Part shown: positions 39,299 through 47,727 of the stretch, one piece after another | How the letters are laid out: every line of letters starts with the position of its first letter | Numbering within the stretch: position 1 is the stretch's first letter | Assembly: GCF_041027365.1 (NCBI RefSeq) | Contig: NZ_JBFTEH010000002.1 | Location: forward strand, 310,001 to 374,000 | Direction of reading: 5' to 3' | From: VKMB-3413 sp041027365 | Lineage (GTDB): Bacteria; Pseudomonadota; Alphaproteobacteria; Rhizobiales; Rhizobiaceae | Length of the DNA: 64,000 nucleotides | Made by a program: the position numbers and the translations under genes | Notes under the pieces: model-generated | Database searches by the model: none | Told to the model about the DNA's origin: nothing | The model's input: only the letters and a program-made list of their open reading frames with translations

Positions 39299-40684
39299 TC
39301 AATCGACCCAGACCGACGGGAAGAACAGGATCAGCACGGTCACCAGTTCGAGCCGGCCGAGCAGCATTGTCACCGACAGCGTCCAGAGCGCGGGATCGGG
39401 CAGCGTCGCGAAGTTGCCGGCCGGGCCGATGATCTGGCCGAAGCCGGGGCCGACATTGGAGATCGCGGTCAGCGTGCCGGAGAAGGCGGTGATGAGGTCG
39501 AGCCCGAACATCGTCAGCAGCACGGTCGCGATGAGCAGCGTCCCGAAGAACAGGAAGAAGAAGATCGTCACCGTCTGCACCGTCTGCGGCGAGATGTCCT
39601 CGTTGCCGTATTTCAGTCGGATCACCGCATGCGGGCGCACCAGCTTGCGGAAGCTCGCCCTGACGACGAGGAACAGGATCACCAGCCGGTTGGCCTTGAT
39701 CCCGCCGGCCGTGGAGCCGGCGCAGCCGCCGATGAAGGAGGCGAGGAAGAAGATGCCGACCGCAGCGTTCGACCAGAGCGTATAGTCCTCCGAGGCATAG
39801 CCCGTCGTGGTGATCACCGAGACGAGGTTGAAGGTCGAGGAGATCAGCGCCTCGCCGAAGGGCGTGTCGTTGACGATGCGCCGCGTCACGGCGATGGCGA
39901 AGGACAGGACGATGCAGATCAGCAGGAAGACGACGACCTGCGGGTCGCGCCAGAACTGGAACTGTCGCGGCAGGAAGGCGCGGATGTAGACGACGAAGGG
40001 CAGCGCCGCGAGCGCCATGAAGATCGTCGAGGCGATCAGGAGGCCGTTGGAATCGAAATAGCCCATCGAGGCGTCGTGGGTGGAATAGCCGCCGGTCGCC
40101 AGCGTCGTCATCGCATGGTTGACCGCGTCGAAGAACGACATGCCGAGCGCCTGATAGGAGACGGCGCAGGCGATGGTCAGCACGACATAGGCGGTGATCA
40201 GGCCGCCGACGAGCTGGTTGACGCGCGGCAGCACCTTGTCCGATTTGTCGGAGCTTTCCATGTGGAACAGCGCCAGCCCGCCCGCCTGCAGCGAAGGCAG
40301 GATCAGGAGCACCATGCCGATGATCCCGATGCCGCCGAGCCACTGCAGCAGCGAGCGCCACATCAGGATGCCGCGCGGCAGCGCGTCGAGGCCGGAGATC
40401 ACGGTCGATCCGGTGGTCGTCAGCCCCGACATCGCCTCGAAGAAGGCGCCGGCATAGGTGACGTTGACCGAGGAAAAATAGATCGGCAGCGCGCCGACCG
40501 CCGTCGCGAAGACCCAGACGCTGGTGACGATGAGAAAGCCCAGCCGCTGCGAGAACTTCGGGCGCTCTCCCCGCGTCGCGACCGCGACCAGCGTGCTGAT
40601 CATCCCGACGAGGAAGGCAGTTCCGACGAAGACGCGCCAGTCGGCGTTGCCGTCGCCGAGGTCGATCAGCGCCGGGATCATCAT
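39299..40684 (-). CDS. trkH: Trk potassium uptake membrane subunit TrkH
   Basis: 461 residues from the first in-frame ATG (40684), with helix-loop-helix pore repeats: SGLTTTGSTVISGL, MTTLATGGYSTHDAS, VSVITTTGYASEDY and TAISNVGPGFGQI, each with the selectivity-filter glycine. TrkH forms the K+ channel-like translocator with cytosolic TrkA. Homology seems to continue upstream of the ATG: nineteen more in-frame codons (to an ATT at 40741) encode a typical TrkH N-terminus (ILRTIAHVTANFGLALAAA). No ATG, GTG or TTG lies between there and the in-frame stop, so the true start may be ATT, giving 480 residues. Confidence 0.95.
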   Translation of the reverse strand: MMIPALIDLGDGNADWRVFVGTAFLVGMISTLVAVATRGERPKFSQRLGFLIVTSVWVFATAVGALPIYFSSVNVTYAGAFFEAMSGLTTTGSTVISGLDALPRGILMWRSLLQWLGGIGIIGMVLLILPSLQAGGLALFHMESSDKSDKVLPRVNQLVGGLITAYVVLTIACAVSYQALGMSFFDAVNHAMTTLATGGYSTHDASMGYFDSNGLLIASTIFMALAALPFVVYIRAFLPRQFQFWRDPQVVVFLLICIVLSFAIAVTRRIVNDTPFGEALISSTFNLVSVITTTGYASEDYTLWSNAAVGIFFLASFIGGCAGSTAGGIKANRLVILFLVVRASFRKLVRPHAVIRLKYGNEDISPQTVQTVTIFFFLFFGTLLIATVLLTMFGLDLITAFSGTLTAISNVGPGFGQIIGPAGNFATLPDPALWTLSVTMLLGRLELVTVLILFFPSVWVD

Positions 40685-40876
40685 CGCCGCCGCGAGAGCC
40701 AGGCCGAAATTGGCGGTGACGTGAGCGATCGTCCTGAGAATCGGGCGGCTCCCGGGAGCTGGAGGTGGCGGCTGCGCGCGGGAGCGCCCGCGCGGCGGTT
40801 CTTATCGCCTCCGCCCCGGCGCGGCAATCGCCCGAAATCCGGGGAATTTACCCGGAAACCGGGGCTTGCGGCCGTG

Positions 40877-40905
40877 TTGCAGCACGGCACAGCGTCGTCT
40901 ATTGA
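40877..40905 (+). promoter_or_regulatory. trxB: Candidate sigma-70 promoter for trxB
   Basis: TTGCAG (40877-40882) and TATTGA (40900-40905) are spaced by 17 bases and lie about 50 bases before the trxB ATG. Both boxes match four of six consensus positions. Confidence 0.35.
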
Positions 40906-40955
40906 ACGGGGAACGCCCGATTGCCATCTGCCAGACTCGAGCGAGCGAGGCCCAA

Positions 40956-41927
40956 ATGACCATCCGTCATGCCGACGTCCTGATCCTCGGATCGGGACCT
41001 GCAGGATATACCGCCGCGATCTATGCCGCGCGCGCCATGATGAAGCCGCTGATCGTCGCCGGCCTGCAGGAAGGCGGCCAGCTGACGATCACGACCGACG
41101 TCGAGAACTATCCGGGCTTCGCGGATCCGATCCAGGGTCCCTGGCTGATGGAGCAGATGAAGGCGCAGGCGCTGCACGTCGGCGCCGAGATGGCGAACGA
41201 CATCGTCGTCGAGGCCGACCTCTCCGTGCGCCCGTTCCGCCTCACCGGCGATTCCGGCACCGTCTACACCTGCGACGCGCTGATCATCGCGACCGGCGCC
41301 CAGGCGAAGTGGCTCGGCCTCGACAGCGAGGCCGCCTTCCAGGGTTTCGGCGTCTCGGCCTGCGCGACCTGCGACGGCTTCTTCTACCGTGGCAAGGACG
41401 TCGTGGTGGTCGGCGGCGGCAACACCGCCGTCGAGGAAGCGCTGTACCTGTCGAACATCGCGAGGTCGGTGACGCTCGTGCATCGCCGCGACGAGCTGCG
41501 CGCCGAGCGCATCCTGCAGAACCGCCTGTTCGCCGCCGAGAACGTCGAGGTGGTCTGGGACACGGCGATCGAGGAGATCACCGGTCTCGACAAGCCGATG
41601 AAGTCGGTCACCGGCGTCCGGCTGAAGAACATGAAGACCGGCGACATCTCCGAGCGCAAGGTTGACGGCGTCTTCGTCGCCATCGGCCATGCGCCGGCCG
41701 TGGAGCTCTTCACCGGCAAGCTGAAGCAGAAGCCGTCCGGCTATCTCTGGGTCGAGCCCGGTACGACGCGCACCTCCGTCCCCGGCGTCTTCGCGGCCGG
41801 CGACGTCGCCGACGACGTCTATCGCCAGGCGGTCACCGCCGCGGGCATGGGCTGCATGGCGGCGCTGGAAGCCGAGAAGTGGCTGGCGGCCGAAGCGCTC
41901 GACGACAAGCGGGAAGCGGCCGAATAG
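40956..41927 (+). CDS. trxB: Thioredoxin-disulfide reductase
   Basis: 323 residues from the ATG at 40956 (MTIRHADVLILGSGPAGYTA). It has the FAD motif GSGPAGYTAAIYAARA, the redox-active pair in ACATCDGFF, the NADPH motif VVGGGNTAVEEALYLS and the C-terminal FAD motif GVFAAGDVADDVYRQAVTAAG. It reduces thioredoxin with NADPH in the cytosol. It is followed after 62 bases by the LysR gene lsrB, a neighbour pair conserved in Rhizobiaceae and Brucella, suggesting coordinated redox control. Confidence 0.97.
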   Translation: MTIRHADVLILGSGPAGYTAAIYAARAMMKPLIVAGLQEGGQLTITTDVENYPGFADPIQGPWLMEQMKAQALHVGAEMANDIVVEADLSVRPFRLTGDSGTVYTCDALIIATGAQAKWLGLDSEAAFQGFGVSACATCDGFFYRGKDVVVVGGGNTAVEEALYLSNIARSVTLVHRRDELRAERILQNRLFAAENVEVVWDTAIEEITGLDKPMKSVTGVRLKNMKTGDISERKVDGVFVAIGHAPAVELFTGKLKQKPSGYLWVEPGTTRTSVPGVFAAGDVADDVYRQAVTAAGMGCMAALEAEKWLAAEALDDKREAAE

Positions 41928-41989
41928 GCTGAGGGACAGGGCCGGCGAGCGAGGGGTCGTGCGCCGGCGAGACGGGGGAACCGCAAGGG

Positions 41990-42886
41990 ATGGCGCTCGA
42001 CTGGGACAAGCTGCGGATCTTCCATGCCGCCGCCGAGGCCGGGTCCTTCACCCATGCCGCCGACGCGCTGAATCTCAGCCAGTCGGCGATCAGCCGTCAG
42101 GTGGCCGCGCTGGAGCAGGAGATCGGCGTCCCGCTGTTCCATCGCCATGCGCGCGGCCTCGTCCTCTCCGAGCAGGGCGAGCTCCTGTTCCAGACCGCGA
42201 ACGACGTCCTGAAGCGGCTGGAGACGGTCCGCATCCAGCTGACCGAGACCAAGGAGAAGCCGACCGGCAAGCTGAGGGTCACGACCACGGTCGGCCTCGG
42301 CTCCGGCTGGCTGACCGAGCGCGCCAAGGAATTCCTGGAGCTCTATCCCGACATCGAGCTGCAGCTGGTCTTCGACAACGAAGAGATCGACCTCACCATG
42401 CGCAAGGCGGATGCGGCGATCTTCCTGCGCCAGCCGCAGCAGCCGGACCTGATCCAGCGCCGCCTGTTCACGGTGCATCTACATGTCTACGCCGCGCCGA
42501 GCTATCTCGCGCGCTTCGGCACGCCCGAGACGATCGAGGAACTCGGCAAGCACCGGATCATCACCTTCGGCGAGCCGGCCCCGAACTATCTGCGCAACCT
42601 CAACATTCTGGAGACGATCGGCCTGCCCGAGGGCAAGTCGCGCAGTCCCGTCCTGCAGATCAACAACCTGATGTCGATCCGCTCGGCGATCGAAAGCGGC
42701 ATCGGGCTGGCGCTCCTGCCGGACTACATGATCGACAAGCGGCTGAAGCTGGTCCAGGTGCTGCCCGAGCTCGAACTGCCGAGCTTCGACACCTATTTCT
42801 GCTATCCCGAACAGATGCGCAGCGCCGCGAAGCTGAAGGTGTTCCGCGACTTCCTGATCTCCAAGGCCCGCACCTGGGCCTATTGA
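41990..42886 (+). CDS. lsrB: LysR-family regulator LsrB/VtlR
   Basis: 298 residues. The N-terminus ALDWDKLRIFHAAAEAGSFT and AADALNLSQSAISRQVAALE, the linker TETKEKPTGKLRVTTTVGLG and ITFGEPAPNYLRNLN match Sinorhizobium LsrB and Brucella VtlR closely, and the position after trxB is the same. In those species it affects lipopolysaccharide, stress survival and AbcR-type small RNAs. Only one cysteine is present (in YFCYPEQMR), whereas several are implicated in redox sensing by S. meliloti LsrB as I recall. A candidate small RNA lies about 1.6 kb downstream. Confidence 0.9.
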   Translation: MALDWDKLRIFHAAAEAGSFTHAADALNLSQSAISRQVAALEQEIGVPLFHRHARGLVLSEQGELLFQTANDVLKRLETVRIQLTETKEKPTGKLRVTTTVGLGSGWLTERAKEFLELYPDIELQLVFDNEEIDLTMRKADAAIFLRQPQQPDLIQRRLFTVHLHVYAAPSYLARFGTPETIEELGKHRIITFGEPAPNYLRNLNILETIGLPEGKSRSPVLQINNLMSIRSAIESGIGLALLPDYMIDKRLKLVQVLPELELPSFDTYFCYPEQMRSAAKLKVFRDFLISKARTWAY

Positions 42887-42985
42887 GCCAGCCGGCCGTC
42901 TGGAACTTGCGGCGGGAACGCCCGTCGCCGTAGCGCGGGCGCCGCGCTCCGGCCGGGCTGCAACACCGGACAGCGGAGACTTTCG

Positions 42986-43768
42986 ATGCTGGATGACGGA
43001 CTGCGACGGGTGCTCGCCATCGGCGATGTCCATGGCGAGGCGGATCTGTTGGAAAGCATGCTCGCCGGCTTCGAGGCGCTGGACGATCCCGGCGAGATGC
43101 GCGTACCGGTCATCTTTCTCGGCGACATCGTCGACCGGGGCGGACAGAGCCGTCAGGCGCTGGATCTCGTCGCGCGGACGATGGCGGAGCGTCCGGGCTC
43201 GGGCCTCCTCCTCGGCAATCACGACGAGTGGTTCCTGCGCTTCCTTCGAGATGAGCTGACGCCGGAGGAGCTGCAGAACTGGCTCGAGCAGGGCGGTGCG
43301 GAGACGCTTGTCTCCTATGGCTGCCGGCAGTTCACCAGGGCCGGCGACATGCGCGACCACGTCAATGCCGGCTGGCCGAACCATCGCCGGCTGCTGGAGG
43401 CGGCGCCGACGATCCTCCTCGCCGAGCGGTTCGCCTTCGTCCATGCCGGGGTCGACCCGCGGCGCCCGATCGACGCACAGCTTCCGCAGGACTGCATCTG
43501 GATCCGCGCGCCCTTCATGAACCATGTCGGCCGCCTCAGCCACACGATCGTTCACGGGCACACGCCGCAGAAGAAGGGCCGCCCCGTCGTCACCGAGAAC
43601 CGCATCTCGATGGACACCGGTGCCGTCTTCACCGGCAAGCTGTCGGCGGTGCTGATCGACCTTCAGACCGGCGATCTCGCTTTTCATCAGGTGACGCCGG
43701 GGAGCGGGCTGACGGCGATCGGCCCGGTGGAGCTCGACCGCGGTCTCGGCACGGTGCTGCAGCCATAG
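42986..43768 (+). CDS. PPP-type metallophosphoesterase (serine/threonine phosphatase or ApaH-like)
   Basis: 260 residues with the full two-metal motif set: GDVHGEADLL (13-22), GDIVDRGGQSR, LLGNHDEWFLR and IVHGHTPQKKG. This matches bacterial PPP phosphatases and diadenosine tetraphosphatase-like proteins. It hydrolyses phosphoesters in the cytosol; whether the substrate is a phosphoprotein or a dinucleotide cannot be told. GGAGA lies close upstream of the ATG. It follows lsrB after 99 bases and may share its transcript, and it is followed by a strong terminator hairpin. Confidence 0.88.
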   Translation: MLDDGLRRVLAIGDVHGEADLLESMLAGFEALDDPGEMRVPVIFLGDIVDRGGQSRQALDLVARTMAERPGSGLLLGNHDEWFLRFLRDELTPEELQNWLEQGGAETLVSYGCRQFTRAGDMRDHVNAGWPNHRRLLEAAPTILLAERFAFVHAGVDPRRPIDAQLPQDCIWIRAPFMNHVGRLSHTIVHGHTPQKKGRPVVTENRISMDTGAVFTGKLSAVLIDLQTGDLAFHQVTPGSGLTAIGPVELDRGLGTVLQP

Positions 43769-43781
43769 GCGCAGAACATTT

Positions 43782-43807
43782 CAGCCGCGGCACGAGTGCC
43801 GCGGCTG
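43782..43807. terminator. Bidirectional terminator hairpin
   Basis: Perfect 11-base arms (43782-43792 and 43797-43807) with a four-base CGAG loop, between convergent genes. The plus side is followed by a broken T-run (TTTTCGCTTT) about 10 bases further on. It probably ends transcripts of the phosphatase and of the SRPBCC gene. Confidence 0.65.
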
Positions 43808-43842
43808 CAGGGGCTGCTTTTCGCTTTCATGTGAAAGACGGA

Positions 43843-44328
43843 TTACTTGCCGCTCGCCTTCGCCGCGATCGACTGCAGGCCGGACTCGTAGATGCCCCGG
43901 ATCACCTTCTTGGCGTCGTCGTCGCTCGCGCCCTTGGCGTCGAAGGTCCCGGTCCAGGAGATGTCCGAGCCGTCGCCGGCCGGCGTCACCGAGATCGTCG
44001 ACTGATAGTTTTCGACCGGCAGCGGCCCCTCGACGATCTTGTAGGTGTAGGTCATCTTGGCGTCGTCGCGCGAGACCTGCTCCTCGACCAGCGTGCCTCC
44101 GCCGCCGGCGAGCGTCAGCGTGCGGCGCTTGGCACCGTTCGCGTCGCTCTCGACGCATTTCTCGACCGCCGGGTGCCATTTGCTGATGTCGCAGAAGCTG
44201 CCGATCGTCTGCCACACGGCCGCCGGCTTGGCGTCGGTCTTGACGCTGGATGCGACGTCGAGCGCGAAGGCGGGTGATGCTGCCATGACCAATCCGGCCG
44301 CGATGGCGACCGCTCCCAATCTGTTCAT
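43843..44328 (-). CDS. Exported SRPBCC (START-like) protein
   Basis: 161 residues. The signal peptide MNRLGAVAIAAGLVMAASPAFA predicts a periplasmic location. The rest fits an SRPBCC ligand-binding fold (polyketide-cyclase-like): AAVWQTIGSFCDISKWHPAVEKC, LTLAGGGGTLVEEQV, YTYKIVEGPLPVENYQSTI and DISWTGTFDAKG. The family binds hydrophobic ligands, but the ligand is unknown. Two Cys residues may form a disulfide in the periplasm. The gene starts 169 bases after a minus-strand terminator-like stem that ends a candidate small RNA or leader. Confidence 0.85.
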   Translation of the reverse strand: MNRLGAVAIAAGLVMAASPAFALDVASSVKTDAKPAAVWQTIGSFCDISKWHPAVEKCVESDANGAKRRTLTLAGGGGTLVEEQVSRDDAKMTYTYKIVEGPLPVENYQSTISVTPAGDGSDISWTGTFDAKGASDDDAKKVIRGIYESGLQSIAAKASGK

Positions 44329-44494
44329 TCTCGTCCTCCCGAAGGCCGCGGACCTGTGCAGGGCGCGGCCGGCCGGTGCCCGGGCGTCAAGCTAGCGGAG
44401 TTTTACGCAAGCGCAATCGCGCATGGGTCGGATGGACGAGCTGCCGCCAGGCCCTAGCCTCCCAGACGACGATCGCTCGCCAATTGGAGATGGA

Positions 44495-44610
44495 GCGAAA
44501 AAACGGGCGGCACATGGCCGCCCGAAGTTTGGCTGGAGTATCAGGTCATAAGAAACCCGATAAGCCATCAACGCCCATACGCGGCGTTCGTTGCATGGTA
44601 TGCGCAATAA
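44495..44610 (-). ncRNA. Candidate small RNA with three stem-loops and terminator
   Basis: On the minus strand, three nested features occur in about 100 bases: stem AACGCC/GGCGTT (44583-44588 with 44570-44575), an extended stem (TGGCT/AGCCA at 44563-44567 with 44530-44534 and an eight-pair stem 44555-44562 with 44539-44546 containing one G-U) with a bulged CTCC (44535-44538), and a perfect eight-base terminator stem (44517-44524 with 44504-44511) followed by six T. The bulged CTCC is complementary to Shine-Dalgarno GGAG. No conserved protein is encoded. The 5' end is unknown. Alternatively it is an attenuator before the SRPBCC gene. Confidence 0.5.
44504..44524 (-). terminator. Rho-independent terminator of the candidate sRNA
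   Basis: CGGGCGGC and GCCGCCCG pair around a five-base loop, and TTTTTT follows on the minus strand. No recognised minus-strand gene lies upstream, which is why a small RNA or leader transcript is proposed. Confidence 0.75.
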
Positions 44611-44657
44611 TTCGCAGGGCGAAATGTGGCGATCCGGCCACGCCCGCCGCCGACCAT
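44568..44657 (-). CDS. Possible 29-residue small ORF or leader peptide
   Basis: An ATG at 44657 preceded ten bases upstream by GGAGG opens a 29-codon frame (MVGGGRGRIATFRPANYC and on to AAYGR). Its stop codon directly precedes the second stem of the candidate small RNA. No run of one amino acid is present, so amino-acid-starvation attenuation is not indicated. It could be a leader peptide or chance. Confidence 0.25.
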   Translation of the reverse strand: MVGGGRGRIATFRPANYCAYHATNAAYGR

Positions 44658-44797
44658 GGAAATGCGTCCTCCGACATTCATCGCGAACGCAACCATTAAA
44701 GCGGGATGGCGTTATCGCAGCGACCATGGCCGCGCCGATCGAGGGGACGAATCCGGCTCGCCCCGGCGGCCGCGCCGAAATGTCCAGGAGTTGAGCA

Positions 44798-45871
44798 ATG
44801 TTTCGGGAAAAGCCGACCGCCTACGACCGCGTCCACGACGCCATCGCCTCGCTGGGCGAGCGCATAGGAGAGCTGGAGGAGCAGGTGGTCGAGCGGTTCG
44901 ACCCGACCCCGTCGCGCTCCGAGCGCGTGCGCCGGGCGGTCGGCCGCTACATTCCCGGCTATCACGAGGAACCGACCGGCCTCTCCCGCTACGTTCCCGA
45001 CATCGGCTCGTATTGGCCGAAATCGGCCGATGCCGAGGCGCGCCGCCAGGTCAGGGCCTTGCGCGCGTCGGCCGGCGATCTGCGCGACCGGGCGAGCGAA
45101 CTCGGCCGATCCGCCGGACGCTCGGCCGAAGAGGCGGGCGGCTACCTCGGCGGCTATCTCGAGGGCGTTCGCGACCACCTGCCGGAATTGCGGCTGCCGC
45201 GCCGCAAGAGCTTCAAGGGCGGCATGAAGACCCAGCGCGGCATCGACCGCCTGCGCGACAATCCGGAGACCACCGCGCTGCTCGTCATCGGCGGCGTCGT
45301 TGTCATCGCCGGCGCGGCCTGGTTCGTGACCAAGAAGCTGCAGGAACATGCCGAGGAGCCGGACTACGACGTCGTGCGCGACGACGGCGACATCCAGATC
45401 CGCGACTACGACGCCATGCTCGTCGCCGAGACGATCAAGAGCGGCTATCACGAAAAGGCCCGCCGCGTTGGTTTCGAGACGCTGGCCGACTACATCTTCG
45501 CCAAGAACCGTTCGGGCAAGAAGATCCACATGACCACCCCGGTGCTGCAGCAGCTCGCCGAGGGCGACGGGCGCACCAAGGGCTGGGCGATCCGCTTCGT
45601 CATGCCGAAGAAGTTCACCAAGGCGACGCTGCCCGAGCCGGCGAGCCACGACGTCGCGATCAAGGATGTGCCGGCGCGCCGCATGGCCGCGATCCGCTTC
45701 AACGGCAACTTCAACGCGACGCTCGCCAGCAAGCACCTGATGTCGCTCTACAACTATCTGGCGGACAGCAATCTGAAGCAGAAGGGCGATCCGGAATACG
45801 CCTTCTACAACCCGCCCTGGACGCCCGGCTTCATGAAGCGCAACGAGATCCTGATCGAGATCGAGCGCTGA
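44798..45871 (+). CDS. SOUL heme-binding-family protein with long N-terminal region and membrane anchor
   Basis: 357 residues. The N-terminal 155 residues are charged and helical (HDAIASLGERIGELEEQVVERF and VRALRASAGDLRDRASEL), then a single membrane helix (about 158-177, TALLVIGGVVVIAGAAWFV). A SOUL domain follows (about 187-357): YDVVRDDGDIQIRDYDAMLVAE, GFETLADYIFAKNRSGKKIHMTTPVL and YAFYNPPWTPGFMKRNEI. SOUL proteins bind heme or tetrapyrroles in some species; here the heme ligand cannot be assigned. CAGGAG lies nine bases before the ATG. It is followed closely by a small hydrophilic protein gene. Confidence 0.85.
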   Translation: MFREKPTAYDRVHDAIASLGERIGELEEQVVERFDPTPSRSERVRRAVGRYIPGYHEEPTGLSRYVPDIGSYWPKSADAEARRQVRALRASAGDLRDRASELGRSAGRSAEEAGGYLGGYLEGVRDHLPELRLPRRKSFKGGMKTQRGIDRLRDNPETTALLVIGGVVVIAGAAWFVTKKLQEHAEEPDYDVVRDDGDIQIRDYDAMLVAETIKSGYHEKARRVGFETLADYIFAKNRSGKKIHMTTPVLQQLAEGDGRTKGWAIRFVMPKKFTKATLPEPASHDVAIKDVPARRMAAIRFNGNFNATLASKHLMSLYNYLADSNLKQKGDPEYAFYNPPWTPGFMKRNEILIEIER

Positions 45872-45908
45872 GCGGAGCCCGAACCGCAACACCAGACAGG
45901 AGGGTCCC

Positions 45909-46136
45909 ATGGCCGAAGGAAACAATCCGACTGCCCCGAAGGGTGGCGACAAGCCGGCCGGCACGACCGATCCCGACATCCTGAGCGAGGACCAGATCGC
46001 GTCGGACCGCATGGGCGACAATGCCCTGCAGGCGCGCAACCAGACCGAGGCGCACAACGAGCGCAAGACGCAGGCCGAAGCCAAGCGCGAGCCGGACAAG
46101 GACACGCTGGACGCGTTCCGCAAGATGGACGACTGA
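45909..46136 (+). CDS. Small hydrophilic hypothetical protein
   Basis: 75 residues with GGAGGG a few bases before the ATG, indicating a translated gene. Composition is highly charged and low in hydrophobics (TDPDILSEDQIASDRMGDN, QTEAHNERKTQAEAKREPD, KDTLDAFRKMDD), so it is probably disordered. No family is recognised. It lies 37 bases after the SOUL gene on the same strand and may be in its operon. Confidence 0.75.
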   Translation: MAEGNNPTAPKGGDKPAGTTDPDILSEDQIASDRMGDNALQARNQTEAHNERKTQAEAKREPDKDTLDAFRKMDD

Positions 46137-46346
46137 CGCCGTCCGCACGGTCGCAGCGAACGAAGGGCTCGGGGCATCCCGGGCCCTTCGGCGTTTCAGG
46201 AGCAGGATTGGGCAGGCCGTCGAAGCCGGCGCCCGGCCACCGGATCGGCCGCTTGCCGACCAATTAGGGAGCCGCTCGTCCCGGCTGCCCTTCGCGGCGT
46301 CGTCACCGCTCTTGTGCGGCGGAACATCATCGGCCATGGCTCGGCG

Positions 46347-47627
46347 ATGTCCACCTCGTCCTCCGCCCCGCTTCCCGCCAGCTTCTCCCTCGCCGAGGGC
46401 GTCGTGACCCTCGACCCCGGCGACCCCGCCTTCTTCCAGGACCCCTACCCCGCCTATCGCGCCATCCATGCGATGGGCGGCGTGGCGCGCTGGCCGGCGG
46501 CGGACACCCTCGCCATCGCCGATCATGGCCTCGTCTCGCAGTTGCTGCGCGACCGCCGCTTCGGCCGCATCCTGCCCGCGGACAGCGAGGGGCGGCCGGA
46601 CTATGGTTCGAAGCCGGAGCATCTGCAGGACTTCTACCGGATCGAGGCGAACTCGCTGCTCGACCTCGAGCCGCCGACCCACACCCGCCTCAGGAGCCTC
46701 GTCACCCGGGCCTTCGTCTCGCGCCAGATCGAGAAGCTGGCGCCGGACATCGCCGACCTGTCGCACCGGCTGATCGACGGCTTCGCCGCGTCCGGTTCGG
46801 TCGACCTCGTGTCGCAGTTCGCAACGCCCCTGCCCGTGCAGGTCATCGCCAGGCTCATCGGCGTTCCCGCCGAGGATGCTGGCGCGCTGCTCGACTGGTC
46901 GCACCGCATGGTGGCGATGTACCGCCTCAGGCCCAGCCCGAGCGAGCAGGACGGCGCCAACGCCGCGGCGCGCGACTTCCGCCTCTATCTGCAGCACGTT
47001 CTCGCCGCCAAGCGCCGCCGCCCCGCGGAGGACCTCGCCTCGGCGCTGATCGCGGCCGAGAGCCGCGACGGCCGCCTCAGCGAAGCCGAAATGGTCTCGA
47101 CGCTGGTGCTGCTCCTCAATGCCGGCCACGAGGCGACCGTCCACCAGATCGGCAATGCGGTGAAGGCGATCCTGGAGTCGGGCCTCGATCCCGCGGAACT
47201 CCTGGCGAGCGACGTCGGCGCCGGGGCGACGATCGAGGAGGCGCTGCGCTTCGACACGCCGCTGCACCTTTTCGAGCGCATCGCGCTGGAGGACGTCGCG
47301 CTGCCCGGCGGATGGCAGCTGACGCGCGGCGACAAGGTCGCGCTGCTCCTCGGCGCGGCCAATCACGACCCGGCGGTGTTCGACGCGCCCGAACGATTCG
47401 ACCCCGCCCGGCCCTCGAAGCCGCATGTCGCCTTCGGCGGCGGCATCCACTTCTGCATCGGCGCGCCGCTGGCGCGGCTGGAGCTGACGGTCGCGCTCGG
47501 GGCGCTGTTCACGCGCCTGCCGGACCTTCGCCTCGCCGCCGCGCCCCGCTATCGCGACAGCTGGCACTTCCGCGGGCTGGAGCGGCTGGACCTCCGGTTC
47601 ACGCCGGCGCCCGGCAAGGCCACTTGA
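46347..47627 (+). CDS. Cytochrome P450
   Basis: 426 residues from the ATG at 46347; an in-frame ATG at 46314 is possible. It has the I-helix oxygen motif LLLNAGHEATVHQIGNA, the ExxR pair in IEEALRF, and the heme-thiolate signature FGGGIHFCIGAPLARLE with its cysteine ligand. It is a soluble bacterial class I enzyme with no membrane anchor. No ferredoxin or ferredoxin reductase gene is adjacent, so the electron donors are encoded elsewhere. The substrate is unknown. It is a lone gene between the small hydrophilic protein and tRNA-Asn. Confidence 0.93.
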   Translation: MSTSSSAPLPASFSLAEGVVTLDPGDPAFFQDPYPAYRAIHAMGGVARWPAADTLAIADHGLVSQLLRDRRFGRILPADSEGRPDYGSKPEHLQDFYRIEANSLLDLEPPTHTRLRSLVTRAFVSRQIEKLAPDIADLSHRLIDGFAASGSVDLVSQFATPLPVQVIARLIGVPAEDAGALLDWSHRMVAMYRLRPSPSEQDGANAAARDFRLYLQHVLAAKRRRPAEDLASALIAAESRDGRLSEAEMVSTLVLLLNAGHEATVHQIGNAVKAILESGLDPAELLASDVGAGATIEEALRFDTPLHLFERIALEDVALPGGWQLTRGDKVALLLGAANHDPAVFDAPERFDPARPSKPHVAFGGGIHFCIGAPLARLELTVALGALFTRLPDLRLAAAPRYRDSWHFRGLERLDLRFTPAPGKAT

Positions 47628-47727
47628 GGCAAGGCTGCGGCCTGCGCCGGCTCCGCCACTGGGCGAAGTCGACCGACCGAATGCCCCAGCGGAGCGGCAG
47701 CGGCAAATGTCGCCGTCCGCAAAGAAA

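Noticed and set aside
44392..44727. 111-codon minus-strand frame covering the candidate sRNA
   Set aside because: It runs through the terminator and lacks an SD; the structured RNA explanation fits better.
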